A stretch of DNA of 8,966 nucleotides from UBA11889 sp002313255 (lineage in GTDB: Bacteria > Pseudomonadota > Gammaproteobacteria > Pseudomonadales > Azotimanducaceae), in assembly GCA_913045265.1 (NCBI GenBank), contig CAJWQX010000081.1, positions 1 to 8,966 of the forward strand. The letters run 5' to 3'. The notes beneath the pieces were generated by a model that saw only the letters and a program-made list of their open reading frames with translations, was not told where the DNA came from and searched no databases. Numbering within the stretch: position 1 is the first letter of the stretch; the number at the start of each line of letters is the position of its first letter. This document shows positions 1 to 4,676 of the stretch, in pieces. The translations under genes were made by a program, and so were the position numbers.

Positions 1-283
1 AGGGGGCTCCTTGGGTCATGAAGTACGCGTGAGCGTACGCACCGATGGCTAAAAAGGCCGCATGGCCTAGACTCACCAGCCCGGTGTAGCCGACCAGCAG
101 CATCAAACCAATGCCGGCAATCGCGTAAATAAAGACCAACGCCAGCTCACCGGTATAGAAATCACCTAGCAGAAACGGCGCAACGAAAACAAACATCGTT
201 AATACGACATACCAAAATCGCTGACCGCTGTGTTTAAAGATCTCAACGTCTTGTGCATAACGTGTCTTTAGAACAAATCGCAT
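1..283 (-). CDS. livM: Branched-chain amino acid-type ABC transporter permease LivM, 5' part only
   Basis: This is the N-terminal 94 residues of the second membrane permease of a Liv/HAAT ABC importer; the rest lies beyond the left edge of the window. I translated it by hand from the ATG at 283-281. It opens with a short cytoplasmic segment, a hydrophobic helix at about residues 23-40, a second at about 46-64, and then GYTGLVSLGHAAF at residues 65-77, the conserved LivM signature. The start codon overlaps the livH stop by one base (TAATG at 285-281), so it is probably translated by reinitiation after livH. It would form a heterodimer with LivH in the inner membrane. The ATPases and periplasmic binding protein are not in the window, so the transported compound is unknown; this family also imports amides, urea and aromatic or short organic acids. 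Confidence 0.93.
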   Translation of the reverse strand, partial: MRFVLKTRYAQDVEIFKHSGQRFWYVVLTMFVFVAPFLLGDFYTGELALVFIYAIAGIGLMLLVGYTGLVSLGHAAFLAIGAYAHAYFMTQGAP

Positions 284-1182
284 TAGACTTTCTTTCGCTG
301 CATCGTCGCGAAAATGCCTTCTGGCCGGATGAAGAGCATGACCAATAAAATCACGTAGGCCGTCGTCTCAGAAAATCCCTCCAGTCCCGGAGGTAGGCTG
401 TGTTTAGCAAACTGTTCGACAATACCGATCATAAGCCCTGCTAGAAAAGCACCGGGTAAGCTGCCGAAACCACCCACAATCGCCGCCGCAAACGCTTTAA
501 TACCGACAAATCCCATGATCGGATTAATGAGCGACAACGGAGCGACAAGAATTCCAGCGGTTGCCGAAATCATCGCAGACATCGCCCAAACCAGGGCAAA
601 GATCCATTTCACCGGAATACCGACGTAGTACGCGGCCAATTGGTTTTGGGATGCTGCTTGCATCGCGATCCCGACTCTGGTCTTTCGAAAAAAGATGAAA
701 ACTAGGAAGCACAACGCCAAGGTACCTAATACCACGGCAATATTTTCGTGTCCGATCGAGATTTCTCCCCAATGGGCAACCCCCTCACGACCTTCGGCCT
801 CGTTTGCCCCATAAGGCGTCGACAAGGTTTTATCTTCGTATCCCCAAATAGCGCCCGCCACTGCGCGTAAAATAAATCCAAGTCCGATGGTCAACATTAA
901 GACCGCAAAGGGCGGCTCCCCGATCATCGGTCGCAGCAATAAACGTTCCAGCGTCACACCAACGACGCCCATGACTGCAAGTGTCGCCAAAAACCCCCAG
1001 AGGAACGGCCAACCCAACACATTAATAAATCCGAACGCAATGAAGGCACCCAGCATCATGAGATCGCCTTGCGCAAAATTAACCATCTCCGTGGCCTTGT
1101 AGATAAGAACAAAGCCAAGCGCGATAAGACCGTACACGCAGCCTTGCGAAATTCCGCTAATGAGCAGTTGCACGAGTTCCAT
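283..1182 (-). CDS. livH: Branched-chain amino acid-type ABC transporter permease LivH
   Basis: A 299-residue inner-membrane permease, the usual length for LivH. It is very hydrophobic, with about eight membrane segments. Family marks are MVNFAQGDLMMLGAF at residues 33-47, the R-x-G-x-A motif and a GI pair around residues 169-189, and the cytoplasmic loop KAFAAAIVGGFGSLPGA at 229-245, which contacts the ATPase subunits. It ends in the typical LFIRPEGIFA (283-292). It starts 45 bp after the crotonase gene stop on the same strand and its stop overlaps the livM start, so crotonase-livH-livM looks like one operon. The ribosome binding site is weak (GGA seven bases before the ATG), which suggests coupling to the upstream gene. 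Established: LivHM-type permeases work with two ATPases and a binding protein. Inferred: in this catabolic setting the substrate may be a carboxylic acid and not an amino acid. Confidence 0.95.
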   Translation of the reverse strand: MELVQLLISGISQGCVYGLIALGFVLIYKATEMVNFAQGDLMMLGAFIAFGFINVLGWPFLWGFLATLAVMGVVGVTLERLLLRPMIGEPPFAVLMLTIGLGFILRAVAGAIWGYEDKTLSTPYGANEAEGREGVAHWGEISIGHENIAVVLGTLALCFLVFIFFRKTRVGIAMQAASQNQLAAYYVGIPVKWIFALVWAMSAMISATAGILVAPLSLINPIMGFVGIKAFAAAIVGGFGSLPGAFLAGLMIGIVEQFAKHSLPPGLEGFSETTAYVILLVMLFIRPEGIFATMQRKKV

Positions 1183-1227
1183 GGCGATCCAAGCGTTTAG
1201 TGTAGCTACGGCACGAAGAGGCGAAAC

Positions 1228-2136
1228 TCAGTCATCGATCAAAAAACCGTCCGCGTCCCTTGTTTCAGGACCGTTCACGCGAACCCGACCATCACCGAAT
1301 TTACCGTCGCGCTCTCGCAGCGCGTCACGAAGTCCAAGACGCTGAACCCGTTCACCCCATCCGAGCGCTGCCGCCGCATTGTGGCCACGCACATCGTTTT
1401 CCACTGCCATGCGCTGAAGCGTCCTAGCTCCCATCAGTTCGAGTCCTTGGTTGATAATACGTTTGTTCGCCGAGAGTAAATCTCGGTCAATCATGCACAG
1501 CCGATCGGCCAATTGTTCGACCTCGTTCTCGAGATGCTCCTTGGGGACAGCTTTTAAAACTAATCCGATCTGTTGCGCTTCAGCACCACTAATCATGTCT
1601 CCTGTCAGCATGAGCCGCTTCGCCCACTGCGGACCCACGTTATAAAGCCACATGTTATTGGGCAGTGCCCCAAGATCTCGTGCCGGTGGAAATCCGAACA
1701 ACGCGTCGTCCGCACAAATGATCATATCCGTGAGTAACGCAACATCTGTCCCCCCGGCAAGACAATACCCATGCACCTGAGCAATAACCGGTTTATGCAT
1801 GTCGAACATTGCCATTCGGTAACGCTGGGCCCGCTCCATCTGCCAGGCATCGTCGTCAACGCTACGACCGCCGCGATAACTATTTTCCTTCGATTGCACA
1901 CGCGACACGGGCACGTTTCCATCTGCCCCGCTAAGGTCGTAGCCAGCCGAAAATGCCCGCCCCGCACCCCGAATAATCGCGCAATGCACAGCGTTGTCAT
2001 TATCCGCCTCCCACAGCGCTTCGTTGAGTTCCGATTGGAGTTTTAGAGACAGCGCGTTTAGTTTTTCCGGTCGATTTAACGTAATCCGCGCGCGCCCATC
2101 GTCGACGTCGTAGATAATGCTTTCAAATTCGCTCAT
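1228..2136 (-). CDS. Crotonase (enoyl-CoA hydratase/isomerase) superfamily protein lacking both hydratase glutamates
   Basis: A 302-residue crotonase-fold protein. Visible marks are LNRPEKLNALS (20-30), the first oxyanion-hole segment AFSAGYDLSG (61-70, amide of A64) and the second HGYCLAGGTD (122-131, amide of G128). The oxyanion hole that binds acyl-CoA thioester is therefore present. Aligning by eye to rat enoyl-CoA hydratase, the catalytic glutamates 144 and 164 correspond to D131 and P151 (in FGFPPARD), so ordinary enoyl-CoA hydration is doubtful; an isomerase, hydrolase, decarboxylase or unusual hydratase role is possible. The length exceeds the usual 260 because of an insert at about 71-105 and a polar C-terminal tail from about 270. 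It is the first gene of a probable operon with livH and livM. A GGGAAGAAG ribosome binding site at 2149-2141 supports the ATG at 2136. Confidence 0.9.
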   Translation of the reverse strand: MSEFESIIYDVDDGRARITLNRPEKLNALSLKLQSELNEALWEADNDNAVHCAIIRGAGRAFSAGYDLSGADGNVPVSRVQSKENSYRGGRSVDDDAWQMERAQRYRMAMFDMHKPVIAQVHGYCLAGGTDVALLTDMIICADDALFGFPPARDLGALPNNMWLYNVGPQWAKRLMLTGDMISGAEAQQIGLVLKAVPKEHLENEVEQLADRLCMIDRDLLSANKRIINQGLELMGARTLQRMAVENDVRGHNAAAALGWGERVQRLGLRDALRERDGKFGDGRVRVNGPETRDADGFLIDD

Positions 2137-2140
2137 GAAT

Positions 2141-2149
2141 CTTCTTCCC
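2141..2149 (-). promoter_or_regulatory. Ribosome binding site of the crotonase gene
   Basis: On the minus strand GGGAAGAAG lies four bases before the ATG at 2136. It is purine-rich and supports that start. Confidence 0.45.
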
Positions 2150-2167
2150 GTTCATTCCCGCTAAGAC

Positions 2168-2195
2168 GGCGCAAGCACCGCGATCAAGGCGCAAG
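2168..2195 (+). repeat. Direct repeat GGCGCAAG x2, 20-bp period
   Basis: Two exact copies of GGCGCAAG begin at 2168 and 2188, exactly two helical turns apart, in the divergent intergenic region. The spacing places both on the same DNA face, as expected of a tandem site for a dimeric activator. An 8-bp repeat in 163 bp can arise by chance, so the role is unproven. Confidence 0.35.
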
Positions 2196-2221
2196 AGATT
2201 ACATGAATTCGCCCGTGTGCG

Positions 2222-2234
2222 CGGATAACATCCG
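2222..2234. repeat. Small inverted repeat CGGAT-N3-ATCCG
   Basis: A perfect 5-bp palindrome with a 3-base centre lies 66 bases before the dehalogenase start. It could be an operator half-site pair or a minor hairpin; too short to be sure. Confidence 0.3.
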
Positions 2235-2285
2235 TCGGCAATTCGGACACCCGTTTTAGGTGGCAACGAAGACTCCAACTCAACA

Positions 2286-2293
2286 AAGGGGGA
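2286..2293 (+). promoter_or_regulatory. Strong ribosome binding site of the halohydrin dehalogenase gene
   Basis: AAGGGGGA ends six bases before the ATG at 2300. It fixes this start and suggests good translation. Confidence 0.7.
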
Positions 2294-2299
2294 TTCCAA

Positions 2300-2983
2300 A
2301 TGAGTAACCGGCTCTCAGAAAAACGTGTACTGGTAACCCAAGCAGACGACTTCATGGGGCCCGTCACGGTCGAAGTGTTCAAACGCGAAGGTGCATCGAT
2401 TATCGCAAGCACCGAACCCCTAAACGACAAACAATCTTGCGATGCCCTTGTCGCCTCCAGTGGCGAGATCGATATTCTGATTGCCAATCTGGCATCACCC
2501 AATTACAGCGGCACCGTCGTTACGGCTCTCACCGAGGCGGAATGGAAAAAACCGTTTGACATGATGGTCCATCCCTTGCATTGGCTTACGCAAGCGGTAT
2601 TGCCTCAGATGCTAGAACGAGGGTACGGAAAGATCGTGGTGTACGGCAGCGCAACCGCACTCCGTGGCTTAAAGACGGTGGCCGCATACAGTGCTGCACG
2701 GGCCGCGCAAGTAGGCTACGTCCAATCCGTCGGTGTCGAGGTCGCGCCGCACAATATTCAAGTTAATCTGATTGCCCAAAACTACGTTGCCAATCCTGAC
2801 TACTACCCACCCGAATTGATGGACAAACCGTCATTTGTCGAATCCTTGAAACGACAAGTCCCTGCCGGACGGTTAGGTACGCCCGAGGAGGACGCGTTAT
2901 TCGCGTTATTTCTAGCGAGCGATGAGAGCGGCTTTTTTTGCGGACAGGCTTTCCCGTTCAGCGGTGGATGGGCACAACGATAG
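2300..2983 (+). CDS. Halohydrin dehalogenase-like protein (SDR fold, not an oxidoreductase)
   Basis: A 227-residue protein of the short-chain dehydrogenase fold. The NAD(P)-binding motif TGxxxGxG is replaced by TQADDFMG (T13-x4-F18-x-G20), and NNAG is replaced by ANLASP (62-67). The catalytic residues are S117, Y130 and R134 with exact S-x12-Y-x3-R spacing; arginine replaces the SDR lysine. These two changes are the known signature of halohydrin dehalogenases, in which cofactor binding is replaced by a halide pocket and Ser-Tyr-Arg turns a vicinal haloalcohol into an epoxide, halide and proton, or opens epoxides with small anions. NY at 161-162 followed by YYP aligns by eye with the halide-loop region of HheC. 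By memory, the stretches KIVVYGSA and the GGWA tail look closer to D/E/G-type enzymes than to HheC. The length is shorter than HheC (254), lacking its C-terminal extension. An epoxide hydrolase follows 125 bp downstream. Activity and substrate are inferred; a non-catalytic SDR relative remains possible. Confidence 0.85.
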   Translation: MSNRLSEKRVLVTQADDFMGPVTVEVFKREGASIIASTEPLNDKQSCDALVASSGEIDILIANLASPNYSGTVVTALTEAEWKKPFDMMVHPLHWLTQAVLPQMLERGYGKIVVYGSATALRGLKTVAAYSAARAAQVGYVQSVGVEVAPHNIQVNLIAQNYVANPDYYPPELMDKPSFVESLKRQVPAGRLGTPEEDALFALFLASDESGFFCGQAFPFSGGWAQR

Positions 2984-3108
2984 GCACACGCATCAGAAAA
3001 CGCCTACGTTCCATCGCTTGCCTCACCGCATCTAGCCAGTTTCTCTTGACACACGCGATCGAGTCACTTCCACTGATACGTTCCAGACTGAGCTGCTAAG
3101 GAATCCCC
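2984..3108 (+). promoter_or_regulatory. Gap between dehalogenase and epoxide hydrolase genes with a TTGACA box
   Basis: The 125-bp gap has no clear hairpin terminator. A perfect -35 hexamer TTGACA lies at 3046-3051, but the sequence 16-18 bases further on (TCCACT region, 3068-3075) is a poor -10. The hydrolase may therefore be read both from the dehalogenase promoter and from a weak or activator-dependent promoter of its own. Confidence 0.25.
3097..3102 (+). promoter_or_regulatory. Ribosome binding site of the epoxide hydrolase gene
   Basis: TAAGGA ends six bases before the ATG at 3109 and supports that start. Confidence 0.65.
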
Positions 3109-4245
3109 ATGGACGACGTACGAACTTTTCAAATCCATGTCGACGACGCGGACCTGAATGACTTGAATGACCGTTTGGCCCGAACGCGATGGCCGGAATC
3201 AGAACCCGTCGACGATTGGACCCAAGGCATTCCCCTTCAGTATGTCCAAGAGCTTTGCGCCTATTGGCAAACAGAATACAACTGGCGGACTACTGAGGAA
3301 GCTCTCAACGAAATTCCGCAATATATGACCGAAATTGACGGCGTCGACATTCATTTTCTTCACCTGAAGTCCCCAGTTGAGAACGCCATGCCCCTCGTTC
3401 TAACGCACGGGTGGCCCGGATCGATCATCGAATTTATGAAAGTATTGGGGCCACTCTCAGACCCAGAGACACACGGTGGCGACGCCGACGATGCGTTCCA
3501 CTTGGTCGTACCCGCGTTGCCCGGCTATGGTTTCTCTGGGAAACCGACGACCACCGGTTGGGGCGTTGATAAAGTTGCTGAGGCCTGGGGGGAACTGATG
3601 CAACGACTCGGATATCAAAATTACTTCGCGCAAGGCGGCGACTGGGGCTCCGCGATCACGACATCAATCGGAGTCCAGGATCCCGAACATTGCGCCGGGA
3701 TACACACCAACATGCCCATCGCTGCCCCTAGCGCGGATCAGATGAAAGATCTAACGCCGCTGGAAGAGAAGGCAATCAAATCGAGACAGTTCTATCAGGA
3801 TTGGGATTCCGGTTACTCAAAGCAACAAAGCACCAGACCACAAACGTTGGGTTATGGCCTAGTCGACTCACCTGCGGCTCAAGCGGCATGGATCGTTGAA
3901 AAGTTTTACCAGTGGACGGACTGCGACGGTCATCCAGAAAACGTTTTATCCCGGGACGAATTGCTCGATAACGTCATGTTTTACTGGCTCACAGGATCGG
4001 GAGCGTCGTCGGCTCGACTCTACTGGGAGAGTTTCAATCGTGGCTCAACCGGCGATATCACTGTGCCATCGGGGTGCAGTATTTTCCCTAAAGAGATTTT
4101 TTCGGCCTCAAAACGGTGGGTTGAAAATCGGTTCAAGGATTTGCGGTACTTCAATGTCCTGGAAAAAGGCGGTCATTTCGCAGCCTTTGAGCAGCCTTTA
4201 ACCTTCGTCGACGAGATCAGGAACTGCTTTCGTACCATGAGATAA
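3109..4245 (+). CDS. Epoxide hydrolase, microsomal (EHN-domain) type
   Basis: A 378-residue soluble alpha/beta hydrolase that adds water to an epoxide to give a vicinal diol. The N-terminal EHN domain (about 5-110) is recognisable from F-x-I-x-V-D-D, the RLARTRWPE segment (22-30) and NWR (58-60). The hydrolase fold follows: oxyanion motif HGWPGS (100-105), PALPGYGFS (135-143), nucleophile elbow GGDWGS with D178, lid tyrosines probably Y236 and Y305, acid E329 in FPKE, and histidine H356 in GGHFAAFE. All catalytic residues of the family are therefore present, with Glu as the acid as in mammalian microsomal enzymes. There is no signal peptide or membrane anchor, as usual for bacterial members. 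It lies downstream of a halohydrin dehalogenase-like gene, whose epoxide product it could take, and one base upstream of a small flavin/F420-type gene. Haloalkane dehalogenase is excluded by the EHN domain and FPKE motif. Confidence 0.95.
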   Translation: MDDVRTFQIHVDDADLNDLNDRLARTRWPESEPVDDWTQGIPLQYVQELCAYWQTEYNWRTTEEALNEIPQYMTEIDGVDIHFLHLKSPVENAMPLVLTHGWPGSIIEFMKVLGPLSDPETHGGDADDAFHLVVPALPGYGFSGKPTTTGWGVDKVAEAWGELMQRLGYQNYFAQGGDWGSAITTSIGVQDPEHCAGIHTNMPIAAPSADQMKDLTPLEEKAIKSRQFYQDWDSGYSKQQSTRPQTLGYGLVDSPAAQAAWIVEKFYQWTDCDGHPENVLSRDELLDNVMFYWLTGSGASSARLYWESFNRGSTGDITVPSGCSIFPKEIFSASKRWVENRFKDLRYFNVLEKGGHFAAFEQPLTFVDEIRNCFRTMR

Positions 4246-4246
4246 C

Positions 4247-4648
4247 ATGGAACCCTGGTTGGTTGAGCTAATCGATTCAGCGGACGTCGCACGATTCGCG
4301 ACGACCGACGGACTCAAGCCGCACCTCGTGCCCGTGGTCCTTGTTTCCGAGGGAAACCATATCTATCTCCCCATTGACGGCAAGCTTAAGAAGCCGGGGA
4401 GATTAAAGCGCATCAGTAATATAGAACAGCACCCTGAAGTCGCCCTTCTAGTTGACCACTACGAAGAAGACTGGGCTCAGCTTTGGTGGGTCCGCGTCGA
4501 CGCCATTGCGTCGATCGTTCCGTTGCCCACCGCTGCGCGAAACAAGTTCACCGAAAAGTATACGGGCTATGGCCACACCGAGATTGGTATCGAATCTATC
4601 AGGCTCGAGGTCGTTAACGTCCAGAAGTGGGTAAACAGCGTTGAATAA
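4247..4648 (+). CDS. Split-barrel PPOX-class FMN/F420-binding protein, resembling the Rv0121 family
   Basis: A 133-residue single-domain protein of the pyridoxamine phosphate oxidase-like split barrel. Visible marks are FATTDGLKPHLVPV (17-30), the strand IYLPIDGKLKK (39-49), DHYEEDW (70-76) and LWWVRVDA (79-86). From memory these match the group named after mycobacterial Rv0121, annotated as F420-dependent oxidoreductases. The cofactor here is unknown: FMN, F420 or another ligand could bind, and no F420 biosynthesis gene is in the window. The ATG comes one base after the epoxide hydrolase stop (TAAcATG), which indicates translational coupling; no separate ribosome binding site is needed or clear. 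The coupling suggests a linked task with the hydrolase, such as reduction of a downstream product, but that is inference. The gene ends 28 bp from a convergent gene, with no visible terminator hairpin. Confidence 0.82.
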   Translation: MEPWLVELIDSADVARFATTDGLKPHLVPVVLVSEGNHIYLPIDGKLKKPGRLKRISNIEQHPEVALLVDHYEEDWAQLWWVRVDAIASIVPLPTAARNKFTEKYTGYGHTEIGIESIRLEVVNVQKWVNSVE

Positions 4649-4676
4649 CCGAGCCAAGACAACGCCTCATAAGTGA

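Larger units (their letters stand above)
2137..2299. promoter_or_regulatory. Divergent intergenic region between the crotonase and halohydrin dehalogenase genes
   Basis: This 163-bp gap must hold the promoters of both the minus-strand crotonase-liv operon and the plus-strand dehalogenase-hydrolase block. I could not find a convincing sigma70 -35/-10 pair on either strand. It does hold two possible protein-binding elements: the direct repeat GGCGCAAG at 2168-2175 and 2188-2195, and the inverted repeat CGGAT-AAC-ATCCG at 2222-2234. Regulation by an activator binding between the two operons is an inference. Confidence 0.5.

Noticed and set aside
2161..2502. 113-codon minus-strand frame across the divergent region and the dehalogenase start
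   Set aside because: More than half overlaps the well-supported dehalogenase gene antisense, and the translation shows no family features.
2300..2983. Ordinary NAD(P)-dependent SDR or FabG-like reductase
   Set aside because: The glycine-rich cofactor motif and NNAG are gone and the catalytic lysine is arginine, all at positions expected for halohydrin dehalogenases.
2983..3005. Possible terminator hairpin TAGGC ... GCCTA after the dehalogenase gene
   Set aside because: Arms are only 5 bp, the loop is long, and no U-tract follows.
3109..4245. Haloalkane dehalogenase or haloacetate dehalogenase
   Set aside because: The N-terminal EHN domain, HGWPGS, FPKE and GGHFAAFE motifs and the 378-residue length fit microsomal-type epoxide hydrolases instead.
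4649..4676. Bidirectional terminator between the convergent genes
   Set aside because: The 28-bp gap has no stem-loop and no T-run on either strand.
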